NCBI RefSeq assembly: GCF_900086585.1 | Contig: NZ_FLKM01000008.1 | Coordinates: 310,001-374,000, forward strand | Source: Emergencia timonensis | GTDB lineage: Bacteria > Bacillota > Clostridia > Peptostreptococcales > Anaerovoracaceae | Direction: 5' to 3' | Length of the DNA: 64,000 bases | Shown: one piece after another, positions 6,704 to 16,169 of the stretch | Layout: each line of letters begins with the position of its first letter | Position numbering within the stretch: position 1 is the stretch's first letter | The notes under the pieces: model-generated | What the model saw: only the letters and a program-made list of their open reading frames with translations | Told to the model about the DNA's origin: nothing | Database searches by the model: none | Translations under genes and position numbers: made by a program

Positions 6704-7903
6704 ATGACATATCATGTACAAGAACTAAAAAAGAAAGTAGATGAAATCTTTGAGCAGGTAGTCGCTTTCCGCAGGGAACTGCACATGTATCCTGAGCGCA
6801 GTGAGCAAGAGGAAAACACCAGCACCATGATTCAGGCTGAGCTGAACAGGCTTGGAATTCCATATCAAAGTAACATCGCCGGACACGGCGTCTGCGCCAC
6901 GATCTATGGAAAAGTCAGATCTCGCGGCGTCGGTGTTCGAGCGGACATGGACGCCCTGCCGCTGACAGAACTGGCCGACGTGCCCTTCAAATCCCGGAAG
7001 CCAGGCATTATGCATGGCTGTGGACATGATATCCATACTGCCATTCTCTTAGGCACTGCCCGCATTTTAAATGAGTTAAAAGAGGATTTATCCGGTTCCG
7101 TCCGCCTTTTATTTCAGCCTTCTGAGGAGACCATTGGCGGCGCAAAGCAGATGATCGATGCAGGCTGCCTGGAAAATCCCTTGATTTCCAGTGTCATCGG
7201 TCTGCATGTGGATACTGCTGTCGATGCAGGTTCCATTCAGTTCATTCCAGGCGCTATGAATGCGGCTTCCTGTGAGTTCTACGTTACAGTTACAGGAAAA
7301 TCGTGCCACGGCGCCCATCCTTCTGACGGCATTGACTCCCTGCTGCCGGCCTGTGCCATGGTCGGCGCTCTGCAATCGATTATCACCAGGAAAATTGATC
7401 CGGCAGAGGCAGCTTTAATTACTGTAGGCCAGTTCCACAGCGGTACGAAAAATAACATTATTTCCGGTGAGACAAAGTTCTCCGGCATTATCCGCACGCT
7501 GAACATGGAACATCGCAGCTTTATCAAGGAACAGATAGAAGGAATCTGCCTGTCCACCGCTAAGGCCTATGGCGCTGCCTGCCGTGTAGAATTCCATGAT
7601 AGCTACCCCTCGCTGGAAAACGACGAGCAGTTGCTTGCCTGGGTCAAACCTGTCTGCGAAGAAGCTTTAGGCAGTGACCACGTGCACCTTTGCACAAAAC
7701 CCAGCTTGGGAGCCGACGACTTCGCTTACTTCTGCCACGGTACAAGGGGACTCTACTATAACATCGGTGCACGCAGACCAGGCGAACAAGCGGCCTACCC
7801 GATTCACAGCGATCGATTTAATCCGGACGAAGAATGCATCAGAGTGGGCATCTTAACGGAGGTGTTGGCAGTTTTAAAGATATTAGAGGAGGAGAACAGT
7901 TAA
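6704..7903 (+). CDS. M20 family metal-dependent amidohydrolase
   Basis: This 399-residue enzyme belongs to the M20D group, which hydrolyses N-acyl amino acids and some peptides with a di-metal centre. Visible motifs are GVRADMDALPL, HGCGHDIHTA with the metal-binding Cys/His, PSEETIGGAK with the catalytic Glu pair, GLHVD, and a carboxy-terminal LGADDFAYF. The start is set by GGAGGT five bases before ATG; an upstream in-frame ATG lies within that ribosome site region. It overlaps alr by TAATG, so the two are translationally coupled. With the M19, M55 and alr neighbours it probably supplies free amino acids from D-residue-containing or acylated peptides. A paralogue lies at 13222-14439. Confidence 0.9.
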   Translation: MTYHVQELKKKVDEIFEQVVAFRRELHMYPERSEQEENTSTMIQAELNRLGIPYQSNIAGHGVCATIYGKVRSRGVGVRADMDALPLTELADVPFKSRKPGIMHGCGHDIHTAILLGTARILNELKEDLSGSVRLLFQPSEETIGGAKQMIDAGCLENPLISSVIGLHVDTAVDAGSIQFIPGAMNAASCEFYVTVTGKSCHGAHPSDGIDSLLPACAMVGALQSIITRKIDPAEAALITVGQFHSGTKNNIISGETKFSGIIRTLNMEHRSFIKEQIEGICLSTAKAYGAACRVEFHDSYPSLENDEQLLAWVKPVCEEALGSDHVHLCTKPSLGADDFAYFCHGTRGLYYNIGARRPGEQAAYPIHSDRFNPDEECIRVGILTEVLAVLKILEEENS

Positions 7904-9036
7904 TGACAGAACAACGAGAAGAGCTTCGCGACACACAGGTTATCGTGGACTTAGACAAAATTGAAGAAAATATGAAACTAATTAGCAGAATGGCGGGGAC
8001 AGAAATTTCTGTCATGGCGGTAATCAAAGCTAACGGCTACGGCCATGGCGCCGTCTCCATTGCACCGACTCTGATGAAATGCGGCGTTAAATATCTGGCA
8101 GTAGCAACTTTGACTGAGGCTCTGGAGCTGAGAGAAATCTTCCCCAGCTACCCTCTCTTTATTCTGGGGTACACCCCTGACAGATTACTGCACCACGTGG
8201 TAGAAAAAAATATTACGCAAACGGTATTCTCCTTAGAGCAGGCTCAGCTTCTGGGCTCTCTGGCCAAAGGACTGAACAAGCCTGCCCGAGTACATATCAA
8301 GGTGGATACAGGCTTTCATCGACTAGGTAAAGAGCCTTCCGCCGCCTATGCAGATGAAATCTGCAAAATCTGTGCTGTAGAACATGTAGAAGTGGAGGGT
8401 ATTTTCAGTCACCTGGCTTTGGTCAATGAAGAAGAAAATGAGAAACAGTATCAGACTTTCTGCAATTTTATAGAAGTCCTGGAACACCGGGGCTGTGAAT
8501 TCAAATACAAACATATCGCTGACAGCATTGCCACCGTAGATTATCCCCGTTATCGCATGAATATGGTGAGACCTGGTGCTCTGATTTACGGAATGCGCGG
8601 TTTTCACATCGGTTTCCTGCCAGTCCAGCAGGCCCTGACTTTCCGCACAGCAATCGCTCAGCTGCACACTGTTCCAAAAGGTGAAGGGGTCAGCTACGAT
8701 TATCTATGGAAAGCCTCCCGTAACAGCATTGTCGCCACCCTGCCTTTCGGCTATGCCGACGGTTATCCCCGCAATCTGCGGGACAAGGGCTATGTAATCG
8801 TAAACGGCATCAAAGCCCCTATTGTCGGCGTCATCTGCATGGATCAGTGCATGGCCGATGTGACCGACGTACCTAATGTGGCGGTGGGAATGGAAGCAAT
8901 CATTTACGGCAACGGGCAGGACGGTTCCATGACGATAGAAGAAGCGGCCAAATTGGCAGGAACCAATAAAAACGATATCATCGCTCGTATTCCTGCCCGG
9001 CCGCCAAGAAAATACATATCAAAGAATCGTTTTTAG
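7903..9036 (+). CDS. alr: Alanine racemase
   Basis: Alr interconverts L- and D-alanine with PLP. The 377-residue protein has the PLP lysine in VIKANGYGHG (Lys42), the domain motif MVRPGALIYG, and VSYDYLW containing Tyr265, the second catalytic base; ICMDQCM lies in the carboxy-terminal barrel. I start it at the ATG in the TAATG overlap with the M20 gene, preceded by AGAGGAGGAGAAC. Being inside a sigma-54-driven peptidase operon suggests a catabolic alanine racemase, feeding D-alanine to L-alanine, rather than the cell-wall enzyme. OrtAB, encoded at 40763-42474, would also release D-alanine. Its stop overlaps that of the convergent M55 gene by 4 bp. Confidence 0.93.
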   Translation: MTEQREELRDTQVIVDLDKIEENMKLISRMAGTEISVMAVIKANGYGHGAVSIAPTLMKCGVKYLAVATLTEALELREIFPSYPLFILGYTPDRLLHHVVEKNITQTVFSLEQAQLLGSLAKGLNKPARVHIKVDTGFHRLGKEPSAAYADEICKICAVEHVEVEGIFSHLALVNEEENEKQYQTFCNFIEVLEHRGCEFKYKHIADSIATVDYPRYRMNMVRPGALIYGMRGFHIGFLPVQQALTFRTAIAQLHTVPKGEGVSYDYLWKASRNSIVATLPFGYADGYPRNLRDKGYVIVNGIKAPIVGVICMDQCMADVTDVPNVAVGMEAIIYGNGQDGSMTIEEAAKLAGTNKNDIIARIPARPPRKYISKNRF

Positions 9037-9866
9037 AATAAAGGATTATAGAAGCCGGCGGCGGCGTTAAAAAGCACCTGTCTGACTGCCATCAGCTGTT
9101 CCATATCAGCAGCTTTGACAGCCACAGTCATGGCATCAGCCCGCCTGGTGCCGGTCACTCTCATGGCTCCATCGGCAAGATTAACCTGCTGAAAGGTAAT
9201 CTCCATTTCCAGAGAGTCCGGCACAGCTACAGGCTTCTTTTCTTTTGCCTGCCTTACTGCCTTCTCGGCCGTCTCCACCAGCATATCCTGGGTCTTGATT
9301 CTCGGCAGACATCTGGCGCAAAATCTTCCCTCCGCATATTTTACGACGACCGTTTCTACCTCCTGGTAAAAATCCTTCGCTTCTTTTTCTAAGGACTGGT
9401 CTCCTGTAGCCATAATCAAAGGAACACCTTTTTCTGCCGCAAACAGGGCGTTAAATCCCAACTCGCCGACGCTTACACCATTGACCCTCAAATCCCGAAT
9501 CATAGACGGGCTGAAGGTGTGATCCAAGATAGCATTCTGCGTGCCGAACTTTGCATGATAGCCCAAAAGAATCAAACCGTCAAAGCTTTCATCGAGACCG
9601 TGAACCATGGAATTAGCACGGGTATCTCCTCGCAGCAGCTGGGCTCTGTCATCTAACTGCTCTACTTTGATGTTGGCTGCGACATTGTGAGAATCGCAAA
9701 CGACGACTTCCGTCGCACCGCCGGCAAATGCGCCGCTGACGACCGCATTGACCTCTTCCGTCATAAAGACTCTGGCCTGCTGATAACCGCTGCCTGTTTC
9801 TTCTACGTCTTCTGGCGCTGCAACACCATTAATGCCTTCTAAATCCGCTGATATAAAAATTTTCAT
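9033..9866 (-). CDS. M55 family D-aminopeptidase (DppA-like)
   Basis: DppA-type enzymes are zinc aminopeptidases that release D-amino acids, chiefly D-Ala, from the amino end of short peptides. The 277-residue protein begins MKIFISADLEG with the metal ligands Asp8 and Glu10, and has VVCDSHN and GYHAKFGTQNAILDHTFSP with the conserved His residues. It lacks a signal peptide. It follows the sigma-54 activator gene on the same strand with a 19-bp gap and is probably co-transcribed with it. The activator may therefore sense a D-peptide-related signal. It converges on alr. Confidence 0.9.
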   Translation of the reverse strand: MKIFISADLEGINGVAAPEDVEETGSGYQQARVFMTEEVNAVVSGAFAGGATEVVVCDSHNVAANIKVEQLDDRAQLLRGDTRANSMVHGLDESFDGLILLGYHAKFGTQNAILDHTFSPSMIRDLRVNGVSVGELGFNALFAAEKGVPLIMATGDQSLEKEAKDFYQEVETVVVKYAEGRFCARCLPRIKTQDMLVETAEKAVRQAKEKKPVAVPDSLEMEITFQQVNLADGAMRVTGTRRADAMTVAVKAADMEQLMAVRQVLFNAAAGFYNPLF

Positions 9867-9884
9867 CTTATTTCCTCCGCCTTT

Positions 9885-11735
9885 CTAATATTTTATGTTG
9901 TACCTTTTCAGCTTATCGTAAAATACGGTCCGCGACATATCGAGCTCTTCCATTGCTTTCAGTTTGTCACCGTTGTATTTAATCATGGTCATTTCCAGTA
10001 TTCGCTCCTCTTCCTTTGCCAGCATCTCCTTCATGGTCGTTGGAATGGAACCTTTGCCGATGCGCAGATGTTCTGAGTAAATAATATTGGACTCACAAAG
10101 CGTAATGGCTCTCTCTATTGCATTCTCCAGCTCTCTAACATTACCCGGCCAGTTATAGGAAATCAGCTTCTGCAGCGCTTCGCCGGAAAACTGTTTTGTT
10201 TCCAGTCCATAAGTGTCACAGGCTTTTTTCAGAATCTGGTTAATCAGCAGATACAAGTCCGCCTTTCGTTCCCTGATCGGCGGAATGTCGATAGGGAAAA
10301 CATTGATGCGGTAGAACAGATCCTGCCGAAAATGCCCCAGCGCCACTTCCTCTTCAAGGTTTTTATTTGTGGCTGCAATCACCCTGACGTCTACTTTAAT
10401 CGGTTTCGACGAACCAACCCGGTAGATAATCTTGTTCTGCAAAACGTGAAGAAGCTTTACCTGGATATCGAGAGGGATTTCCCCAATCTCGTCCAGAAAG
10501 ATGGTTCCCCGGTTGGCAGCTTCAAAAAAACCGACCTTGCCCTCCGTCTTAGCGCCCGTAAAGGCTCCGCCCACATAGCCAAAGAGCTCACTCTCAAAAA
10601 GAGTCGGTGCAATGGCGTTGCAGTTGACCTCCACAAAGGGAGCGCCTGGATTCCCCATCAAATGGATTTCCTTTGCCAGTTTTGATTTTCCCGTTCCGCT
10701 CTCCCCTGTGATGATGACGTTAAAACGATTCTTCGAGGCCTTATAAGCCATATACTTGACTTCCCTCGCTTTGTGACTTTTCCCCACAAACCCTTCAAAG
10801 GCGTTTTCCGGATAGGACATTTCTATTTCTGTCGTGTCCTCGTTTTTGGCCTCAATCTGTTTGATAATCTCGTTTCTGTCGTCCAGCAGGTTTTCCAGAT
10901 GTTCTGCATCTTGAATCAGCAAAAAGACCCCTTCGATGCTTTGCTTCTCTGCCTTACACCAGGGCACAATGTTGCAGATAAACGGTCTTTTATTGATTTC
11001 ATAGAGATGATTACTGATTTGTTCTTCCTGCCCCGCAAGCACCGCAAAAAGGCGTTCTGATAATGCCGACTGGTCGAAGAGATCTAAAAAACGCCGCCCT
11101 GTCACGTCCAAATCGGTATCCTCCGGGTCTTTGCCAAAGTAGCGCTGCCCGCGCAGCAGATTTCCAGCATCTTCATTCCTGATGCTGTATCCTTTGGCTT
11201 GAAAGAATTTAATGTCTCCCGTGGTTCCATCGATGATAACCATGTTCCCTACAGAAGAGTAATAATTCAGCTTATACCCGATGTCGTTGACAACAATCAA
11301 GGTCTCTTTCTTTTCAGTGTCAATGGAGGCTGCAATATGAAAACCAAAATAGTTAACATCCAGGCACATGGGTATATTTAGCTGGTGTTCCCGGAGGTAC
11401 TTGAATTCCGGTTCAATCTTTTTATTCTTGTAAACGCCCACCGCTACCAGCATATCTCCACTGCGAATATCCAGGTCATTAATATTCAGTAGTGCCAGTT
11501 CTTCTCTGCCTAAATTGCCGTCATCGTCCCCCAGCTTATTGTCTGCAATAATGACGATATCTCCTTCCGTGATCTGTCCGGCATCGTGGCTTGCATGGGT
11601 ATCTATCACGATCCCCGTAATTTCCTTCGCCTTTCTGTTGCAGATTTGAATCTTCTGCGCGGCATCTACATAGACGATACCTTGATTCATACTGTCCATC
11701 AATAATTCAATTGCTTTTGCATCGTAGTTGTCCAT
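9885..11735 (-). CDS. Sigma-54-dependent activator with PAS and AAA+ domains
   Basis: The 616-residue protein is an enhancer-binding activator that lets sigma-54 RNA polymerase open promoters. The amino end has a PAS-like segment (GIVYVDAAQKIQICNRKAKEITG), then a long sensor region to about residue 310. The AAA+ core has the Walker A GESGTGKS, the sigma-54 contact GAFTGA and the arginine-finger region. The carboxy end is a Fis-type helix-turn-helix (ELDMSRTVFYDKLKRY). I place the start at the ATG at 11735, with AAGGCG eight bases before it; a GTG two codons earlier is possible. It precedes a D-aminopeptidase gene and follows a 4 x 90-bp hairpin array. The -24/-12 promoters at 3890-6660 are its likely targets. 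Confidence 0.9.
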   Translation of the reverse strand: MDNYDAKAIELLMDSMNQGIVYVDAAQKIQICNRKAKEITGIVIDTHASHDAGQITEGDIVIIADNKLGDDDGNLGREELALLNINDLDIRSGDMLVAVGVYKNKKIEPEFKYLREHQLNIPMCLDVNYFGFHIAASIDTEKKETLIVVNDIGYKLNYYSSVGNMVIIDGTTGDIKFFQAKGYSIRNEDAGNLLRGQRYFGKDPEDTDLDVTGRRFLDLFDQSALSERLFAVLAGQEEQISNHLYEINKRPFICNIVPWCKAEKQSIEGVFLLIQDAEHLENLLDDRNEIIKQIEAKNEDTTEIEMSYPENAFEGFVGKSHKAREVKYMAYKASKNRFNVIITGESGTGKSKLAKEIHLMGNPGAPFVEVNCNAIAPTLFESELFGYVGGAFTGAKTEGKVGFFEAANRGTIFLDEIGEIPLDIQVKLLHVLQNKIIYRVGSSKPIKVDVRVIAATNKNLEEEVALGHFRQDLFYRINVFPIDIPPIRERKADLYLLINQILKKACDTYGLETKQFSGEALQKLISYNWPGNVRELENAIERAITLCESNIIYSEHLRIGKGSIPTTMKEMLAKEEERILEMTMIKYNGDKLKAMEELDMSRTVFYDKLKRYNIKY

Positions 11736-11770
11736 CTCCACCTCGCCTTATAAAAAATCATACGGTTCAT

Positions 11771-12130
11771 TGTACCATGACGATTCCTCTGGAAATAGAA
11801 TCGAACGTCATGATTCAAGGGTTCCCGCCTCTCGATAACGTCGTAAAATTACGGAATCATTATACCATGTGCATTCCTCTGAAAATAGAATCGCAGCACA
11901 TGATTCAAGGGTTCCTACATTGCGGCAACGCCGTTAGATTGTGGAACCATTATACCATGTGCATTCCTCTGAATATAGAATCGCAGCACATGATTCAAGG
12001 GTTCCTACATTGCGGCAACGCCGTTAGATTGTGGAACCATTATACCATGTGCATTCCTCTGAATATAGAATCGCAGCACATGATTCAAGGGTTCCTACAT
12101 TGCGGCAACGCCGTTAGATTGTGGAACCAT
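11771..12130. repeat. Tandem array of four 90-bp hairpin units
   Basis: Four adjacent units start at 11771, 11861, 11951 and 12041; units 3 and 4 are identical, unit 2 nearly so, unit 1 is diverged. Each unit holds two inverted repeats. The first is CATGTGC/GCACATG in units 2-4 but CATGACG/CGTCATG in unit 1, that is, both arms changed together. The second is GGTTCC/GGAACC around an inner CGGC-AAC-GCCG in units 2-4, and ATGATTC/GAATCAT in unit 1. The array fills the space between the LysR gene end and the sigma-54 activator start, so it would lie in the activator's leader or promoter. Because 90 is a multiple of three it leaves an open frame, which I do not regard as a gene. Confidence 0.85.
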
Positions 12131-12199
12131 TATACCATATATTAAAATACAGAAAAAGTACACGAATAGGTTAATGCAAGAAGCGGACCAACATATTTT

Positions 12200-13093
12200 C
12201 TACTTTCTATGCGCATCTATCACATGGTTCTTAAATGCCAGGTAAGCGCCTGACAGCCGCCGCTTTCTTGGATAGGCCAGGAAGGTTAGAATTTCCTGCT
12301 TCGGTTCGATGGGAATTGCGGCGATTTCTTCATTTTCATAAGCCCTGCCTACACTGTCAGTCACCAGGCTGATCCCAATGTTGTCTTTCACCATGTCCAG
12401 CATCATATCCACTTCGCCTGTGTTGAGAAACGCTACGTTAAAGTCAATGTGATTCTTCTCATAAAGTTCCCTCATCTCATTGTAGAAATGAGAGTCCTGG
12501 TCGCCAGTCAAAAGCGAAAACTGTCCCAGTTCTGACAGTTCTATTACTTTTCGCTGGGCATAAGGATTTTTCCGGCTGATGAGCACGTTTAAATTCTCAC
12601 TGCGCAGCACCTCATACTTCACCCAGGATTTTTGGATATTTTCCAGGCGAGATTTTATAATAGCAAAATTCAACTCCCCGGTTTCCAGTTTTTCATAGGC
12701 CCTATAGTTTTCTTCTACTTTAATGCTGCCGATGACATTGTGATTGGCTGCAAAAAAAGAGTTGATAATTGATGTCAAACCTGCGGCCTTGTAAAAGGGA
12801 AACACACCCACTTTGATAACCGTTTTGTCTTTTGTTGTACTCTGGTGAAAAGCAGCCATCAATCTGTCGATAGATTCTGCCACATCTTTTGCATATGCAC
12901 AAAATTTCTCTCCCTCTTTTGTCAAAACCACACTGTGGGTGTCTCGCTTAAATAGCTTGACCTGCAATTCTTCTTCCAGAGCGCTGATCTGCTGTGATAT
13001 GGCTGGCTGGGTAATAAACTGTGCATTTGCTGCTTTTGAAAAGCTGTTGCATTTGGCTACTTCCAATACGTAATATAATTGTCTGATTTCCAC
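12200..13093 (-). CDS. LysR family transcriptional regulator
   Basis: The 297-residue protein has the LysR winged helix-turn-helix at residues 1-60 (LYYVLEVAKCNSFSKAANAQFITQPAISQQISALEEEL) and a two-lobed substrate-binding domain after residue 90. It diverges from an M20 amidohydrolase plus permease operon, the classic arrangement in which a LysR protein controls the divergent genes in response to their substrate. The 128-bp intergenic region should hold its T-N11-A site; I could not choose one with confidence. Confidence 0.92.
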   Translation of the reverse strand: MEIRQLYYVLEVAKCNSFSKAANAQFITQPAISQQISALEEELQVKLFKRDTHSVVLTKEGEKFCAYAKDVAESIDRLMAAFHQSTTKDKTVIKVGVFPFYKAAGLTSIINSFFAANHNVIGSIKVEENYRAYEKLETGELNFAIIKSRLENIQKSWVKYEVLRSENLNVLISRKNPYAQRKVIELSELGQFSLLTGDQDSHFYNEMRELYEKNHIDFNVAFLNTGEVDMMLDMVKDNIGISLVTDSVGRAYENEEIAAIPIEPKQEILTFLAYPRKRRLSGAYLAFKNHVIDAHRK

Positions 13094-13221
13094 GGGTCTA
13101 CCTCCCTCTTGTTAACGGTTATTAGCTGTCCTTATCACAGTATTATATCTAATTATTTCCCTCCTCGCAATTCATCACGTACAATAAATTCAGAAAATTT
13201 AATTAGAAAGGTGGTGAAATC

Positions 13222-14439
13222 ATGAATTTATTCCTAAAAGAAGCCTTTGCCATGAAGGATAACATCATTGAAAATCGCCGTTACATTCACGAGAATGCCG
13301 AGTTAGGCTTTGACCTGCCCAAGACGAGAGCTTTCGTCATAAAGCAGCTTACGTCTCTCGGTTACGCCCCAATCCTGTTAGGTGAAGGAATCACCTGCAC
13401 CATAGGCAGCGGCCAGCCGGTTATCTTGCTCAGAGCAGATATGGATGCCCTGCCGCAGACGGAGACCTCCGGTCTTGACTTTGCCTGTCAGACCGGCGCC
13501 TGTCACTCCTGCGGACACGATGCGCATACCGCTATGCTCCTTGCTGCTGCGGCCTTGCTGCGTAAACACGCTGACTTGTTAAAGGGCACGGTAAAATTAA
13601 TGTTTCAAGCGGGAGAAGAAACGCTGCTCGGTTCCCGTAAGATGCTGGATGCAGGTATTTTAGATTATCCAAAAGTAGACGCGGCCATGGCTCTTCACAT
13701 GAACTTCGGTCCCTGCGGCGACTATGATATGCACGCGCGCAGTCTGGCCTACAGCGCACATACGATGATGCCTTCGGCCGACGAATTCCGCATTACAATC
13801 AAAGGAAAAGCATCCCACGGCAGCACCCCCTATCTCGGCGTCTCCGCTGCCAGCGCCGCAGCGAACATCGTCGTTGCGCTCCAGCAGCTGATTTCCCTGG
13901 AGATCCCCTGCGATGAGCCGGTCATCCTGTCTATCGGTAAATTGACATCCGGCACTGCTTCGAATATCATACCGGAAGAAGCAGAAATCATGGGAAGCTT
14001 CAGAGCATTCACAAGAGAAAACAGAGAATACCTCAGGAGACGGCTTCCAGAGGTTGCAACATCCATTGCCGAAAGCTGGCGCGCAAACGCAAAGACCGAG
14101 TTTCTGGGCGGCGTTGCTCCGAACATCAACGATCCCGAACTGGCAAAAGAAATGGCAGGCTACTGCAGCCAGATCATGGAAAAGGTGCAGGTGATTCCTC
14201 CTGTAAAGGGTTCGGAAGACTTTGCCAATCTATGCGAGTATGTCCCGACCTTCTTTGCCAATGTCTGTGCGGGCAGCATTGAAGAAGGTTACTCCTACTC
14301 CATGCATAATCCAAGTGCCCGTTTAGATGAAAACGCCCTGCCCTATGGCAGTGCTGTCTACGCCTTCTGTGCCGTTAAGTGGCTGGAAAATCATAGTATA
14401 GCGCAAAGAGAGAATGAATCTGGAAAGGAATTATTATGA
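13222..14439 (+). CDS. M20 family amidohydrolase, second copy
   Basis: This 405-residue di-metal hydrolase shares the layout of the enzyme at 6704-7903: LRADMDALPQ, HSCGHDAHTA (metal Cys and His), QAGEETLLGSRKMLDAG with the catalytic Glu pair, ALHMN, and GSEDFANL near the carboxy end. AAAGGTGGTG before the ATG sets the start. It overlaps the following permease gene by ATGA and diverges from a LysR regulator. A transporter plus amidohydrolase pair suggests import of an N-acyl amino acid or small peptide and its cleavage in the cytoplasm. The substrate cannot be read from the sequence. Confidence 0.9.
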   Translation: MNLFLKEAFAMKDNIIENRRYIHENAELGFDLPKTRAFVIKQLTSLGYAPILLGEGITCTIGSGQPVILLRADMDALPQTETSGLDFACQTGACHSCGHDAHTAMLLAAAALLRKHADLLKGTVKLMFQAGEETLLGSRKMLDAGILDYPKVDAAMALHMNFGPCGDYDMHARSLAYSAHTMMPSADEFRITIKGKASHGSTPYLGVSAASAAANIVVALQQLISLEIPCDEPVILSIGKLTSGTASNIIPEEAEIMGSFRAFTRENREYLRRRLPEVATSIAESWRANAKTEFLGGVAPNINDPELAKEMAGYCSQIMEKVQVIPPVKGSEDFANLCEYVPTFFANVCAGSIEEGYSYSMHNPSARLDENALPYGSAVYAFCAVKWLENHSIAQRENESGKELL

Positions 14440-15605
14440 ACGGATTATACGCTTTGACGATAATCATGATCGTCTACGCAGTCGGTGATATCATCGCCAC
14501 AAAGACCAAGGCAATTATTTCTATGCTATTTGTCGCATCTGTCGTCTTTGCAGTCGGTTTCTGGAACGGCCTGCCTGCTACCATCTTTGACGACGCATCC
14601 TTAAAGCTGTTCGCAAGTGTAACCGTAGGCCTGCTCCTGGTACATATGGGAACGACGATTAAAATGCAGGATTTGTTAAAAGAATGGAAGACCGTCGTCA
14701 TTGTCCTGTGCTCCACCGTGGCAATCTGCTTGGGCGTATATTTTATCGGCGGCCTGATAATTGACCAATCTATGGCCCTCATTGGCGCACCAATTCTAGG
14801 CGGCGGCGTGGTTGCTTTTCTAGTCATGTCAGAAGCGCTGAAAAATGCTGGCGAAAACACCATCGTCTTTGGTTCTCTGATCCTAGTCATCCAAGGCGTT
14901 GTCGGTTTCCCAATTGCCTCCATTCTTTGCAAGAAAGAAGCTTTACGCCTTAAGGGGCAGATTGCCTCTGGATCGCTGACTTTAAACAAACCTTTGGAGA
15001 CTGCAGAGAATAAACCCGCCTGGCGAATCTTTCCGCAGATGCCGGCAGATTACAACGGGGATAACTTTGTCATTGCTAAGCTGGCGGTCGTCGCCTGCCT
15101 GGCACAATGGCTGTCAAATCTCACTGACGGCAGCGTCAATACGCTGGTAATCTGTTTGATTCTCGGCGTCATAGCCCGGGAAATCGGCTTTCTTGAAGAA
15201 GGGTCACTGACCAAAGCCAACGGTTTTACCTTTGTCATTGGGGCGGTCTTAGTGAATGTGTTCGCCAGCCTGGCCAATACGACGCCGTCTATGGTATTGT
15301 CCATGATAAAACCTCTGCTTATCGTGGTTGTCGTAGGACTAACCTGCTGCGCTCTAATTTCCATCCTCGTGGGCAAGATTTTTAAACTCAGCTGGTACAT
15401 GGCCTTTGCTCTGGGTGTCACCGCCCTTTTTGGCTTCCCAGGGACCTTTATTGTTCCAAACGAGGTGGCCAAGGCTGTCGGTGAAACCGTGGAAGAGAAG
15501 GAAATTCTTCTGCAGAACATCATGCCAAAGATGATTATCGCCGGTATGGTGTCGGTCTCCATCGTATCTGTAGTCTTTGCCGGCCTCATGGCAAGCTGGG
15601 TGTAA
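14436..15605 (+). CDS. Polytopic permease, family uncertain
   Basis: The 389-residue protein is very hydrophobic with about ten membrane segments and a polar central loop (near residues 170-210). The sequence GAPILGGGVVAFLVMSEAL in the first half and FALGVTALFGFPGTFIVPNEVAKAVG in the second half suggest the two-repeat architecture of secondary carriers. I do not recognise the family. It overlaps the M20 gene start-to-stop by ATGA, so the two are made together and it probably carries the substrate of that enzyme. It ends 27 bp before the 94-bp tandem array. Confidence 0.75.
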   Translation: MNGLYALTIIMIVYAVGDIIATKTKAIISMLFVASVVFAVGFWNGLPATIFDDASLKLFASVTVGLLLVHMGTTIKMQDLLKEWKTVVIVLCSTVAICLGVYFIGGLIIDQSMALIGAPILGGGVVAFLVMSEALKNAGENTIVFGSLILVIQGVVGFPIASILCKKEALRLKGQIASGSLTLNKPLETAENKPAWRIFPQMPADYNGDNFVIAKLAVVACLAQWLSNLTDGSVNTLVICLILGVIAREIGFLEEGSLTKANGFTFVIGAVLVNVFASLANTTPSMVLSMIKPLLIVVVVGLTCCALISILVGKIFKLSWYMAFALGVTALFGFPGTFIVPNEVAKAVGETVEEKEILLQNIMPKMIIAGMVSVSIVSVVFAGLMASWV

Positions 15606-15632
15606 TACTTGGTCGTCCCAGATTTTGTCCCA

Positions 15633-16131
15633 TCTGCGTAACTGCGCTGCCTGATTCCCCTGCCCGTTACGCAGACTGGCTGTCAGCCCCCCTATTTTCT
15701 TAACTGATTTGCTGATTTTCATTCTATCTGCGTAACTGCGCTGCCTAATTCCCCTGCCCGTTACGCAGACTGGCTGTCAGCCCCCCTATTTTCTTAACTG
15801 ATTTGCTGATTTCATTCTATCTGCGTAACTGCGCTGCCTGATTCCCCTGCCCGTTACGCAGACTGGCTGTCAGCCCCCCTATTTTCTTAACCGATTTGCT
15901 GATTTTCATTCTATCTGCGTAACTGCGCTGCTCCATTCTCCTGCCCGTTACGCAGACTGGCTGTCAGCCCCCCTATTTTCTTAACTCATTTGCTGATTTT
16001 CATTCTATCTGCGTAACTGTGCTGCCTGATTCCCCTGCCCGTTACGCAGACTGGCTGTCAGCCCCCCTATTTTCTTAACTGATTTGCTGATTTTCATTCT
16101 ATCTGCGTAACTGCGCTGTCTGATTCCCCAG
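15633..16131. repeat. Tandem array of 94-bp hairpin units
   Basis: Units begin at 15633, 15727, 15820, 15914, 16008 and 16102, the last one partial; spacing is 94 bp, once 93. Each full unit has a perfect 10-bp inverted repeat TCTGCGTAAC / GTTACGCAGA around a 23-nt loop, then a small GGCT-GTC-AGCC hairpin, a C-run and a T-rich tail (CCCCCCTATTTTCTTAACTG). The stems are invariant while loops vary (unit 4 has TCCATTCTCC, unit 5 TGTG). It lies between the permease gene and a decayed symporter. The unit length is not a multiple of three and no gene is seen. Only the first hairpin could serve as a terminator for the permease. Confidence 0.85.
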
Positions 16132-16169
16132 GCTGCTCGATTCTTCGGGCTACCTGCTTCTTGGATTCC

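Noticed and set aside
11711..12145. Open frame of 144 codons across the 90-bp array with 30-residue repeats
   Set aside because: The frame is open only because the repeat length is a multiple of three; it has no ribosome site, and the compensatory stem changes point to selection on structure, not protein.
11771..16131. CRISPR array
   Set aside because: Both arrays are direct tandem repeats without unique spacers of constant length, and no cas gene is present.
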